Source: Methanosarcinales archaeon
GTDB taxonomy: Archaea; Halobacteriota; Methanosarcinia; Methanosarcinales; Methanoperedenaceae
NCBI GenBank assembly: GCA_905339155.1
Contig: CAJPFJ010000028.1
Location: 62,001 to 126,000 of the forward strand
Direction of reading: 5' to 3'
Length of the DNA: 64,000 bases
Part shown: positions 46,331-55,252 of the stretch, piece by piece
Position numbering within the stretch: the first letter of the stretch is position 1
Layout of the letters: each line of letters starts with the position of its first letter
The notes under the pieces: generated by a model
The model's database searches: none
What the model saw: the letters and a program-made list of their open reading frames with translations, nothing else
Told to the model about the DNA's origin: nothing
Made by a program: the position numbers and the translations under genes

Positions 46331-47263
46331 ATGCCAAAAATCACAATTATCGGAGCAGGAGCGGTCGGTGCAACAGCCGCGCAAAGAATAGCAGAAAAAG
46401 AACTCGGGAATGTGGTCATGACAGATATAGTTGAAGGACTGCCCCAGGGTAAAGCTCTTGACCTTTTGGAAGCTGGCCCACTTCTGGGTTATGATTCAAA
46501 TATCATCGGAACGAACGATTACAGAGATATCGAAGGTTCGGATGTAGTTGTCATTACTGCGGGAATAGCAAGAAAACCAGGCATGACAAGGGATGACCTT
46601 CTGAAAATAAATACAAAAATAATAACCGATATCTCACAGAATATCAAACGTTTCGCGCCTGATTCTGTGGTTATCACTGTTACGAACCCGCTTGATATAA
46701 TGACTTATGTGACCCTGAAAACCACAGGTTTTGAACCAAACCGTGTATTCGGGATGAGCGGTGTACTTGATTCGGGCAGGTTTGCCGCCTTTATAGCCCT
46801 TGAACTTGACTGCTCGGTGCGGGATATTAATGCGATGGTTCTGGGAGGGCACGGGGATAGCATGGTGCCTCTTCCCCGGTTTACAACTGTGTCGGGTGTC
46901 CCGATAACAGAGCTGATGCCCGAATCAACCATCAATCGGCTTGTTGAGCGAACTATCAACGGGGGAGCTGAGATTGTCAACTTTCTCAAAACCGGAAGCG
47001 CATTCTATGCCCCATCTGCTGCCGTGACAAATATGGTTGAAGCTGTGATAAAGGATATGAAACGTATTCTTCCAGTATGCGCTTATTTGAGAGGGGAGTA
47101 TGGCAAGAAAGACATCTATCTTGGGGTTCCGGTAAAAATCGGAAGGAATGGTATTGAAGATATACTTGAACTTGAACTTACTGATGAAGAGAGAAAAGCC
47201 CTGGATAGATCTGCAGATGCTGTAAAATCGGGGATAGCTTCACTTAATGGATTAAATATCTGA
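46331..47263 (+). CDS. mdh: Malate dehydrogenase
   Basis: 310 residues of the LDH/MDH superfamily: GAGAVGATAAQ Rossmann loop, TAGIARKPGMTRDDLL with the MDH-specific arginines, NPLDIMTYV, SGVLDSGRF and GGHGDSMVPLPR with the catalytic His. Arg in the specificity loop favours malate over lactate. It connects oxaloacetate and malate in central carbon metabolism. It has its own promoter region upstream of a convergent or divergent surface protein. Confidence 0.95.
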   Translation: MPKITIIGAGAVGATAAQRIAEKELGNVVMTDIVEGLPQGKALDLLEAGPLLGYDSNIIGTNDYRDIEGSDVVVITAGIARKPGMTRDDLLKINTKIITDISQNIKRFAPDSVVITVTNPLDIMTYVTLKTTGFEPNRVFGMSGVLDSGRFAAFIALELDCSVRDINAMVLGGHGDSMVPLPRFTTVSGVPITELMPESTINRLVERTINGGAEIVNFLKTGSAFYAPSAAVTNMVEAVIKDMKRILPVCAYLRGEYGKKDIYLGVPVKIGRNGIEDILELELTDEERKALDRSADAVKSGIASLNGLNI

Positions 47264-47316
47264 CAAATATTGCCGCAATCATCAGTTATATTTTGATCCT
47301 GCAAGTTAAACACCCA

Positions 47317-47327
47317 GATTATTTAAA
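47317..47327 (+). promoter_or_regulatory. TATA-like box of the sulfite-reductase/APS-reductase operon
   Basis: ATTATTTAAATATC lies about 30 bases before the ATG at 47354 and after a short AT-rich spacer. Leader would be a few bases, with AGGAGA just before the start as a ribosome-binding site. Confidence 0.45.
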
Positions 47328-47353
47328 TATCAACCCTTATATCAAGGAGAAAC

Positions 47354-48211
47354 ATGACCCTGGAAAAACTCGACATATCGATCCTTAAAAAATCCGGTTA
47401 TATGAAGCAGAAACAAAAAGATCTTTTCGTGGTCAGGCTTCGAATGCCCTGCGGCAATGTCACTTCAGACCAGCTTCAGGGGATAAGCCGTCTCGCCCAA
47501 CAATATGGCACCGGATACATCCATATCACAACCCGCCAGGGGATGCAGATCCCGGATGTGGATATACATAACCTGGATGCGATAACAAAAGAACTCGAAG
47601 ACAATGGCACCCCTCCAGGCTCCTGCGGTCCGAGGGTACGTAATATAATTTCATGCCCGGGGAATCTCGAATGCAATTACGGCATTATAGACACTTACGG
47701 CCTGGCAGGAATACTGGATAAGGAATTTTTTGGCGAAGATATGCCTGTTAAGATAAAATTCGCTGTAACAGGATGCCCTAACGCCTGTGCCAAGCCGCAG
47801 GAGAACGACCTCGGAGTAATGGGCATACTCAAACCTATTATTGATACCGATGCTTGCTCCGGATGCGGGACATGCACTTTCATGTGCCCGGAGAAAGCTA
47901 TCGTATTGGAAGATGATAAGGCCAGAATCATCTGGGAGAAATGCAACCTGTGCGGCGCATGTGTTGGAACTTGCCCTTCAGATCTTATAAATGAGGAGTG
48001 GAAAGGCCTTAGGCTCTTTGTGGGCGGGAAAATAGGAAAACACCCCAAACTCGGGAGAGAATTAACAGATGCAAAATCCGCCCGGGAAGCTGTCGCCATA
48101 TTCAGGAGGATTATTGACTGGTCAAAGAAGAATACCAATATTGGTGAGCGGTTTGGAGATTGCATTGAACGTGTGGGATTTGAGAAATTCAGTAAAGATA
48201 TCTTAGGATAG
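47354..48211 (+). CDS. Siroheme Dsr-like protein, probable sulfite reductase
   Basis: 285 residues: a ferredoxin-like sulfite/nitrite-reductase half with the siroheme-[4Fe-4S] cysteines CPGNLEC (C-x5-C) and CPNAC (C-x3-C), then a two-cluster ferredoxin insert ([15 protein letters not shown] and [14 protein letters not shown]). It fits the short archaeal Dsr-like/assimilatory type. With APS reductase directly following, its likely substrate is sulfite, yielding sulfide for biosynthesis. The electron donor is probably reduced ferredoxin through its own clusters. Confidence 0.86.
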   Translation: MTLEKLDISILKKSGYMKQKQKDLFVVRLRMPCGNVTSDQLQGISRLAQQYGTGYIHITTRQGMQIPDVDIHNLDAITKELEDNGTPPGSCGPRVRNIISCPGNLECNYGIIDTYGLAGILDKEFFGEDMPVKIKFAVTGCPNACAKPQENDLGVMGILKPIIDTDACSGCGTCTFMCPEKAIVLEDDKARIIWEKCNLCGACVGTCPSDLINEEWKGLRLFVGGKIGKHPKLGRELTDAKSAREAVAIFRRIIDWSKKNTNIGERFGDCIERVGFEKFSKDILG

Positions 48212-48218
48212 TGAAAAA

Positions 48219-48938
48219 ATGTCAGAAAAACTTAACATTGAAAAATTGGCAAAAGATTATGAGAACAAGTCGCCCCGGGAAATCCTGGAGCTTGCGCTTA
48301 ATAATTTCAAGAACATCGCAATATCTTTCAGCGGCGCTGAGGATGTTGTATTGATCGACATGGCTAAGAAGATCGGTAATGATTTCAGGGTCTTTTCACT
48401 TGATACAGGGCGCCTCCATCCTGAGACATACCAGTTCATCGAGGAAGTCAGGAAGACCTATAATATCCCGGTCGAAGTGTTTTTCGCAAACCGCGATGCC
48501 ACTGAAAAGCTGGTGAAAGAAAAAGGATTGTACTCATTCTACCAGGATGGTCACAAGGAATGCTGCGATGCACGCAAAGTCGATCCATTAAAGCGCGCCC
48601 TCAATACAGTGGATGCATGGATAACCGGCCAGCGAAAAGACCAGAGCCCCGGTACAAGAACAAATGTTCCTGTCATCCAGAAAGATCCGACTTTCGGGAC
48701 AGGAAATCTGATAAAATTCAATCCTATTGCCAACTGGACTTCAAAACAGGTCTGGGATTATATAAGGGAAAATAATGTTCCTTATAATAAACTTCACGAA
48801 AAAGGATTCGTAAGCATCGGATGCGAACCATGTACCAAACCCATATTGCCCGGACAGCATGAGCGCGAGGGTCGCTGGTGGTGGGAAGATGCCACAAAGA
48901 AAGAATGCGGGCTGCATGCGGGAAATGTGAAGAAATAG
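48219..48938 (+). CDS. cysH: Assimilatory APS reductase (CysH family)
   Basis: 239 residues: PP-loop variant [13 protein letters not shown] near 34-46, [12 protein letters not shown], the Fe-S cysteine pair ECCDARK and CEPC plus the late ECGLH that marks APS-type enzymes with a [4Fe-4S] cluster. It reduces APS to sulfite, so no APS kinase is needed. It lies 7 bases after the Dsr-like gene. Sat, which makes APS, is 3.2 kb away at 52140. Usual length. Confidence 0.93.
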   Translation: MSEKLNIEKLAKDYENKSPREILELALNNFKNIAISFSGAEDVVLIDMAKKIGNDFRVFSLDTGRLHPETYQFIEEVRKTYNIPVEVFFANRDATEKLVKEKGLYSFYQDGHKECCDARKVDPLKRALNTVDAWITGQRKDQSPGTRTNVPVIQKDPTFGTGNLIKFNPIANWTSKQVWDYIRENNVPYNKLHEKGFVSIGCEPCTKPILPGQHEREGRWWWEDATKKECGLHAGNVKK

Positions 48939-48942
48939 AGCT

Positions 48943-48967
48943 AAAAGAGAATACATCTCTTTTTTTA
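48943..48967 (+). terminator. Terminator of the sulfite/APS-reductase operon
   Basis: Perfect 8-bp stem AAAAGAGA/TCTCTTTT (48943-48950 with 48956-48963), 5-base loop and a following T-run, 4 bases after the cysH stop. Confidence 0.65.
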
Positions 48968-49017
48968 TTTTCATAGGGCTACTTTCTCAGTCATCTTCTT
49001 GTGCATATATCCCAATA

Positions 49018-50133
49018 TCACCCAAGCCGCCTTATTCTAATTATCTGGTCATCTTCCTCAGTTGGCGCACCTCTGCCATCCCTGTTGCTTGTAAGGACAT
49101 ACAGATTATTGTCTGGACCTACTACAGAGTCACGCAACCTGCCAAAATTCCTGTTCAGGACACAGCGAAGTGTTGGTTTTTCATCAACTATTACCTCAAA
49201 TAAACTCTGTCCTCTTAATCCCGCAAAGAACAAAGACCCTTCAAAATAGGCAATACCTGAAGGTGCCCATGTATCCGTGCTGCTGTGAATCACGGGACTT
49301 ACAAGTCCCTGTGCTTTTTCATCACCGCGAATATCCGGCCATCCATAGTTTTTTCCTGGCTCGATGAGGTTTAACTCATCATAAGCCTGTGAGCCGTGCT
49401 CGGTAGCCCAGAGCCTCCCCTTATCATCCCATGCCAGACCCTGGGGGTTCCGGTGACCAAAAGAATAAACAGGCGAACCGGGGAAAGGATTATTCCCGGG
49501 GACTGTCCCATCGTCGTTCAAGCGGAGTATCTTCCCTGCCAGGGAGTTTTTATCCTGAGCAGAGTTTGAAACAGCAGCATCGCCGGTAGTAATGTACAGG
49601 AGTCTGTCAGGACCGAACTTTATCCTGCCGCCGTTGTGTATCGAAGCTCCCGGAATGTTGTCTATAACTAATTTTTCGTCAAGCAGATCTCTATCTTGCA
49701 TTCTGAATCTTACAACCCTGTTAGCTAAACCAGCACCATCTCGATAGGAATAATACACATAAATAAACTGGTTTTGAGCAAAATCAGGATGTACAGCAAT
49801 ACCAAGCAAACCCCCTTCTCCAGTGTGCGCCACCTCATCAATGGTAAGCAAAGGATCCGGCAAAAGCCCTTCTTTTATATCGATCAATCTTATCCTGCCT
49901 GCCCTCTCGGTGAAAATAATACTGCCGTCGGGCAGAAAATCAAGAGCCCAGGGAATATCTAATTTTTTAGCCACCGAAACAGCAAGAGGCGCATCCTCTA
50001 GACTCTCATTTTCGGGTGCTGGTAAGATTGGGGGTTCTGCCTGAGAAATGTCGCCCTGCCTATTAGCAAAAAAATTCCACCAGGTCAGGCTGATTAGCAG
50101 GACTACAAAAACAATTACAGCACCAGGAAGCAA
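49018..50133 (-). CDS. PQQ-type soluble aldose sugar dehydrogenase
   Basis: 371 residues: an N-terminal membrane anchor (about 4-22) followed by a six-bladed propeller of the GdhB/Asd family with WALDFLPDGSIIFTERAGRIR, GLLGIAVHPDF, IHNGGRIKFGPDRLLYITTGDA and FGHRNPQGLAWD. It should oxidise sugars outside the cell with PQQ and pass electrons to the respiratory chain; no pqq genes are in the window. The TTG at 50133 is the only in-frame start found; none of ATG or GTG lies upstream in frame. Confidence 0.85.
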   Translation of the reverse strand: MLPGAVIVFVVLLISLTWWNFFANRQGDISQAEPPILPAPENESLEDAPLAVSVAKKLDIPWALDFLPDGSIIFTERAGRIRLIDIKEGLLPDPLLTIDEVAHTGEGGLLGIAVHPDFAQNQFIYVYYSYRDGAGLANRVVRFRMQDRDLLDEKLVIDNIPGASIHNGGRIKFGPDRLLYITTGDAAVSNSAQDKNSLAGKILRLNDDGTVPGNNPFPGSPVYSFGHRNPQGLAWDDKGRLWATEHGSQAYDELNLIEPGKNYGWPDIRGDEKAQGLVSPVIHSSTDTWAPSGIAYFEGSLFFAGLRGQSLFEVIVDEKPTLRCVLNRNFGRLRDSVVGPDNNLYVLTSNRDGRGAPTEEDDQIIRIRRLG

Positions 50134-50248
50134 TTTTTTGGTTGAAGGCTGAGTAACAATTCCCCCGGAATATTTCCATTCTATAATTTATCAAAAATTT
50201 TATATAAGGGTTTCGGAAAGTAAGATCTCAAAGATTTCATACATAAAA

Positions 50249-50256
50249 TTTATATC
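50249..50256 (+). promoter_or_regulatory. TATA-like box of the lipoprotein hydrolase
   Basis: TTTATATC gives a transcription start near 50281, which lies after the ATG at 50262 and supports the ATG at 50292 as the true start. Confidence 0.4.
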
Positions 50257-50291
50257 ATGAGATGAGAATTTTCTATTGGAGTTGGTTATGT

Positions 50292-51041
50292 ATGAAGATG
50301 TTAATTTTTGGCTTGGTGATAGCCATTGTGGTTATCTCAGGATGTACGGATAGCAGCACAAAAGAGGTTTATGAGGCAAAGGGTACCATGGTAAACATTA
50401 CAAGCGGAAACATGACTTACCCTGCTTACCTCGCAGCACCCTCAGAAGAAGCAAGGAAACCGGCTATAGTGCTGGTTCACTCCAATCGAGGTCTCGAACC
50501 CGGCTACCGTAACCTCACTGACAGGTTGGCTTCGGAGGGATATATCGTGCTCGCGCTTCAGTGGCAGACTTTCGAGCAAAGCCCAGGGGACGAGACTATA
50601 GAACTGCTCCTTCGCGACTCAGTGGCTTACCTTCGCACCAGACAGGATGTCAGCAGCAATATAGGGCTTACAGGATTCTGTGCTGGAGGAAGGTACACTA
50701 TGCTATTTCTTCCCCAGATAGATGAATTCAAATCAGGAGTCGCCTTTTATGGCTTCCCCTATCGCGGATCTGCAAACCAATCCATGCCCGCGGATATGAT
50801 CGAGCAACTAAAAGCACCACTATTAATAATACACGGAACACATGATCAGGGAAGCCCGATCGCCGACATTTACCGCTATGCTACAGCACTCAATGCTTCT
50901 GGCAAATACTTTGAGCTTAAGGTCTACCAGGGTCAGCCCCATGGGTTCATGATCGAAAATGGCGAGCTCTCCCAGAGCTTTGCAGCAAAGAATGCCTATA
51001 CAGAGATGGTAACATTCTTTGACCGGACACTGCGCGAATGA
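50292..51041 (+). CDS. Dienelactone hydrolase-like lipoprotein
   Basis: 249 residues from the ATG at 50292. A lipoprotein signal with lipobox VISGC places Cys18 as the lipid anchor, so it faces the outside. The alpha/beta hydrolase core shows GFCAGGRYTM with a cysteine nucleophile as in DLH, HGTHDQGSP with the acid and QPHGFM with the histidine. Substrate unknown; esters or lactones. It stands alone between two oppositely oriented genes. Confidence 0.85.
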   Translation: MKMLIFGLVIAIVVISGCTDSSTKEVYEAKGTMVNITSGNMTYPAYLAAPSEEARKPAIVLVHSNRGLEPGYRNLTDRLASEGYIVLALQWQTFEQSPGDETIELLLRDSVAYLRTRQDVSSNIGLTGFCAGGRYTMLFLPQIDEFKSGVAFYGFPYRGSANQSMPADMIEQLKAPLLIIHGTHDQGSPIADIYRYATALNASGKYFELKVYQGQPHGFMIENGELSQSFAAKNAYTEMVTFFDRTLRE

Positions 51042-51065
51042 TAGAATACCGACTTGTCGGTTGTT

Positions 51066-51515
51066 TTACTTTTTAAACTGTCCAGCAGCCATTACCACTA
51101 TTGCCACTACTACGCTTATGCCTCCCAATACTCTTAGAGGTAAGCCCAGCTCTCTTAACGGCATCACCTGGTTGAAATAGAAACCAATGGTCACCAGAAT
51201 GGCTCCAGCAACTGCAAGTACGCTGCCCAGCCTCTTGGTCCTATCCGACAGGGAAACGCTATCGATGCTCAGTCCATAAAATATGTTCAGAAATGCTAAA
51301 AGAGCGCTGTGTACATGGAGGAGTCTATTTGCTCCCCTTATACCCTGTTCTCCCATATACAGAGTCAAATTTTGCCCGGCAATCGATATCTCTCTCGTGG
51401 CAGCAGCATACGCAGCGCCAAGGCTGCTAAACTGGCTTGTTATGTACAGGCCCATCAATGGGCCTATCAACAACCATATCCATCCAAACTTTTTATTCAA
51501 GTCACCTATGGCCAT
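51066..51515 (-). CDS. Four-helix membrane protein with histidines
   Basis: 149 residues, four predicted hydrophobic helices and the pattern RLLHVHSALLAF in the second, whose two histidines could bind haem or metal. No family is recognised. It lies 75 bases downstream of the next membrane gene on the same strand, so both may form one unit. Soluble domains are absent. Confidence 0.6.
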   Translation of the reverse strand: MAIGDLNKKFGWIWLLIGPLMGLYITSQFSSLGAAYAAATREISIAGQNLTLYMGEQGIRGANRLLHVHSALLAFLNIFYGLSIDSVSLSDRTKRLGSVLAVAGAILVTIGFYFNQVMPLRELGLPLRVLGGISVVVAIVVMAAGQFKK

Positions 51516-51590
51516 TTTTTATTACCTCCACTTATTAATAGAAATAGAACTTGATATCTTTATATTTAACCTTTATCGCTTATTTGAATT

Positions 51591-51989
51591 CTATGTAAAC
51601 AAAATGTAGTATACAATAACGCCCAGAAACATTGCTACGGTCCATGAAGAAAAAGCTACTACCATAAACATCCTTGTCTTCTTAATTTCACCCAATACAA
51701 AGAATAATCCCATGAATAGTGCCAATAACCCTATAATTACATGGGAGAAAATAAGAAGACCCCTGAGAGTTGTAGAAATAAGTGACAGAAGATTAGAAAC
51801 CAGAGAAAAACTCATCCAAATAAAAGACAAGCCACTTAAAAAGATAGAGGTTTTAGCAGTTTTATCATGTTTTAGAAAATTTTTTGTTTTAGCATATTTC
51901 CATCCCAAAAAAAGGATTAGAAGACCTGCTGTCTGAGCAATCAAAGTCATATCAGCAAACCAGCTTGCCTCGGTTCCAAAAAAACCCAT
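51591..51989 (-). CDS. Small membrane protein, DUF420-like
   Basis: 132 residues from the ATG at 51989, which has GGAAGAT upstream; the frame's earlier GTG at 52031 is less likely. Four hydrophobic helices with FSHVIIGLLALFMGLFFVL and WADMT-like N-terminal motif resemble DUF420/CtaM-type proteins. Those act in haem-copper oxidase assembly in bacteria, but no oxidase is near, so the function is open. Paired with the membrane protein at 51066. Confidence 0.65.
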   Translation of the reverse strand: MGFFGTEASWFADMTLIAQTAGLLILFLGWKYAKTKNFLKHDKTAKTSIFLSGLSFIWMSFSLVSNLLSLISTTLRGLLIFSHVIIGLLALFMGLFFVLGEIKKTRMFMVVAFSSWTVAMFLGVIVYYILFT

Positions 51990-52139
51990 AAGATCTTCCT
52001 TTATTGTTACTCCATATCTTTGATGGCACACTCTTCCATGAATCTTCTCCTTATATAACTTGCCTATTTTGTCTTCTTTCTTCCTTTACAAACAATTATT
52101 ACACAGCAATCACATTCAAGCCCAAAATCTGGGATTACA

Positions 52140-53276
52140 ATGACACAAATAAAACCTCACGGTGGAAAATTGATCAATCGAACATTAACCGAACAAAAAC
52201 GCAAAAAGATCACGGAGCAGGCTTCGCAATACCAGAGCGTGCCGGTCAGCGTTGACCTGATGAAGGATATTGAAAATATCGCTTCCGGGCTTTTCAGCCC
52301 TCTTGAAGGTTTCAATGGCCGGGAAGATTACGAGAGCATTCTCTACAACAAGCGCCTCTCCAACGGCCTTCCATGGACGCTTCCTATTGTTCTTGACACC
52401 GATAACAAAGATATAAAGGAAGGAGATGAAATTCTCCTGAAAAACGACGCAAATCTCGTAGCTATGATGCAGGTTGAAGAAATCTATGGTTACGATAAAA
52501 GAGCATTCGCTGAGCAGGTATATGGGACAAACGATGCCGCCCATCCGGGTGTGGCAAAGACGTACTCCATGAAGGACACGCTGCTTGGAGGAAAGATAAG
52601 CCTTATAAACGAATCGGAAACCCCTTATTTCAAATATGCGATGAAGCCCCAGGAGACAAGGAATCTCTTCAAGGAAAAAGGCTGGGAAAAAGTGGTAGGG
52701 TTCCAGACCAGGAACGTTGCGCATCTTGGCCATGAATATCTCCAGAAATCAGCACTTACCATGGTCGATGGACTTTTCATAAATCCTGTCATCGGCAAAA
52801 AGAAAACTGGTGATTTCAAGGACGATGTAATACTTGAAAGCTACGAAGTGCTTATCGATAATTATTATCCCAAGGACAGGGTGGTGCTTGGTATTTTCCA
52901 GACAGAGATGCGCTATGCAGGCCCCCGTGAAGCCATATTCCATGCTATCGTGAGAAAGAACTATGGCTGCACGCATTTCATCATCGGAAGGGACCATGCA
53001 GGTGTAGGAAGCTACTATCATCCTTTCGCGGCGCAGGAGATATTCAAGGAGTTCCCTGATATCGGCATTGAGCCTATGTTCTTCATGTCGTTCTTTTACT
53101 GCAACAAGTGCGGCGGTATATCCAACGACAAGGTCTGTCCCCATACGGACAGGGTGGATTTCAGCGGCACAAAGATGCGACAGATGATTGAAGCAGGTAA
53201 GAGGCCGCCGGCGGATTCAATGAGGCCGGAGGTTGCTGATGTGATATTGAAGTCAGGTCATCCATTTGTAGAGTGA
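52140..53276 (+). CDS. sat: Sulfate adenylyltransferase (ATP sulfurylase)
   Basis: 378 residues; forms APS from sulfate and ATP. Motifs QTRNVAHLGHEYLQ (the QTRNxxHxGH ATP site), GRDHAGVG and an N-terminal PUA-like domain are clear, and a CNKCG...C zinc site near residues 320-330 is typical of archaeal/bacterial Sat. It supplies APS to the reductase at 48219. It has its own transcription unit, with no APS kinase fused. Confidence 0.94.
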   Translation: MTQIKPHGGKLINRTLTEQKRKKITEQASQYQSVPVSVDLMKDIENIASGLFSPLEGFNGREDYESILYNKRLSNGLPWTLPIVLDTDNKDIKEGDEILLKNDANLVAMMQVEEIYGYDKRAFAEQVYGTNDAAHPGVAKTYSMKDTLLGGKISLINESETPYFKYAMKPQETRNLFKEKGWEKVVGFQTRNVAHLGHEYLQKSALTMVDGLFINPVIGKKKTGDFKDDVILESYEVLIDNYYPKDRVVLGIFQTEMRYAGPREAIFHAIVRKNYGCTHFIIGRDHAGVGSYYHPFAAQEIFKEFPDIGIEPMFFMSFFYCNKCGGISNDKVCPHTDRVDFSGTKMRQMIEAGKRPPADSMRPEVADVILKSGHPFVE

Positions 53277-53351
53277 TCCTTCTTTGATTGGAAATCATTA
53301 ATACTTTTAATTTCTCTTTAGAGGAATCAAATAATGAAAGGAGAGTGAATC

Positions 53352-55163
53352 ATGCTCGATAAAAATGCCATGAAAAGTATCATAAAATCATTGGGTCTTG
53401 TTTTCGGGGATATTGGAACAAGTCCTATATACACTCTCACGGTTATTTTTCTATTGACCCCACCCACGATGTCTCACGTTATGGGTATTCTTTCCCTGAT
53501 TATCTGGACACTTATTATCATAGTTACGATAGAATATGCATGGCTCGCCATGAGCCTAGGCCAGAAAGGTGAAGGTGGCACCATTGTCCTTCAGCAGTTG
53601 ATAATACCTATGCTCAAGTCAGGCAGGCAGATATCGTTTGTCACTTTGCTCACTTTTATTGGCATATCACTTCTTTTCGGGGATGGTGTAATTACTCCTG
53701 CCATCAGCATACTCAGTGCCGTTGAAGGTTTGAAACTGATCCCAGGACTTGAAGGAACAAGTATAAACACACTCGTTATCATAGCGGCCATTATTGCGAT
53801 ATTATTATTTGCATTTCAGAAAAAAGGAACGGAAAAAGTTGCATGGGTATTCGGACCTGTCATGGTTTTGTGGTTCATATCATTAGCTTTTTCCGGTTTA
53901 ATCAATATTATTGATTATCCGACCGTTTTACTGTCTTTTAGCCCATACTATGCAATAACCTACCTTGCACAGAACGGTATTACAGGATTCTTCTTACTTT
54001 CCCAGGTTATTCTTTGTGCGACTGGAGGAGAAGCATTATATGCAGATATGGGGCATCTGGGAAAACTACCAATAATAAGAGCATGGTATTTTGTATTAAT
54101 TGCCCTTTTATTAAACTACCTGGGGCAGGGATCGTATATTATCCAGCATCCCGATGCGCACAATGTGCTTTTTGAAATGATATTCCGTGAGGCTTCGATA
54201 TTTTATATCCCATTTCTTATTTTAAGTATCCTTGCCACGGTAATTGCCTCCCAGGCGATGATTAGTGGTATGTTCTCGATAGTATATCAGGGAATTACAA
54301 CACACATTCTGCCGATGTTGAAAGTGGATTACACATCAAGTGAACTGATGTCCCAGATATACATTGATTCTGCAAACTGGTTCTTGTTGGGTTCAGTTCT
54401 TGTTGTTATGTTCATATTCAAGCAATCGTATCTGCTTGCTGAAGCATACGGTCTTGCAGTTACCGGAACCATGACCCTTACAGGTATAATGATGACCTGG
54501 ATATTCTATTTGAAGGGGAATAGATTAAAGACTATTATATCGCTAATTGTTACTTTTGTGGATATGGCCTTCCTGGTTTCAAGTCTTCATAAGATACCCT
54601 TTGGGGGCTACTGGTCGATAGTACTGGCGATAATACCTTTCAGTATAATCATGATTTACACATCAGGTCAGGCTAGACTATACAGGGCACTTTCGCCTAT
54701 GGAACTTGATTTATTTCTTAATGAATATAATAACTTATATAATAATGTGTGTAAAATCAAAGGGACTGCTCTTTTTTTTGCAAGAGATGTAAGAAAGATA
54801 CCGCCATATATCGTTAACACCATGTTCAAAAATAATATAATTTATGAAGAAAATATTATCGTTTCAATAATTAGGATGGATAATCCTTTCGGTGTTTCGG
54901 GTTCTTTCAAAGGTTACCTTGGAGATGGATTAAGAGTTTACGAGATATATCTGGGTTACCTGGAAGTCGTTGATGTTGAAAAGATTTTAAAAGAGTCTGG
55001 TATTGAAGAAAAAACCATTTTCTATGGTCTTGAAGATATTGTTTCGGACAATGTGATCTGGAGAATATATTCAGCCATAAAAAGAAATACTCCTGCTTTC
55101 GTCCAATTTTATAAACTTCCGTCCCATAAGCTTCATGGTATCATATCCCGGATTGAAATGTGA
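53352..55163 (+). CDS. kup: Kup-type potassium transporter, copy 1
   Basis: 603 residues, about twelve membrane helices and a cytoplasmic C-terminus. Kup blocks: GLVFGDIGTSPIYTLTV near 15-31, SLGQKGEGGTIVLQQ, GDGVITPAISILSAVEGLKL, GGEALYADMGHLG. It imports K+ with H+. GGAG at 53340 precedes the ATG. A second copy of the same length follows 89 bases downstream, so the pair arose by tandem duplication. Confidence 0.94.
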   Translation: MLDKNAMKSIIKSLGLVFGDIGTSPIYTLTVIFLLTPPTMSHVMGILSLIIWTLIIIVTIEYAWLAMSLGQKGEGGTIVLQQLIIPMLKSGRQISFVTLLTFIGISLLFGDGVITPAISILSAVEGLKLIPGLEGTSINTLVIIAAIIAILLFAFQKKGTEKVAWVFGPVMVLWFISLAFSGLINIIDYPTVLLSFSPYYAITYLAQNGITGFFLLSQVILCATGGEALYADMGHLGKLPIIRAWYFVLIALLLNYLGQGSYIIQHPDAHNVLFEMIFREASIFYIPFLILSILATVIASQAMISGMFSIVYQGITTHILPMLKVDYTSSELMSQIYIDSANWFLLGSVLVVMFIFKQSYLLAEAYGLAVTGTMTLTGIMMTWIFYLKGNRLKTIISLIVTFVDMAFLVSSLHKIPFGGYWSIVLAIIPFSIIMIYTSGQARLYRALSPMELDLFLNEYNNLYNNVCKIKGTALFFARDVRKIPPYIVNTMFKNNIIYEENIIVSIIRMDNPFGVSGSFKGYLGDGLRVYEIYLGYLEVVDVEKILKESGIEEKTIFYGLEDIVSDNVIWRIYSAIKRNTPAFVQFYKLPSHKLHGIISRIEM

Positions 55164-55252
55164 AAACCTGAATATATATACATTTTTTTTAGAAACAATT
55201 ATTAGGAATAAGACAATGTCAGGAAGATTTAGCGAAGGGATTAATAAAGAAC

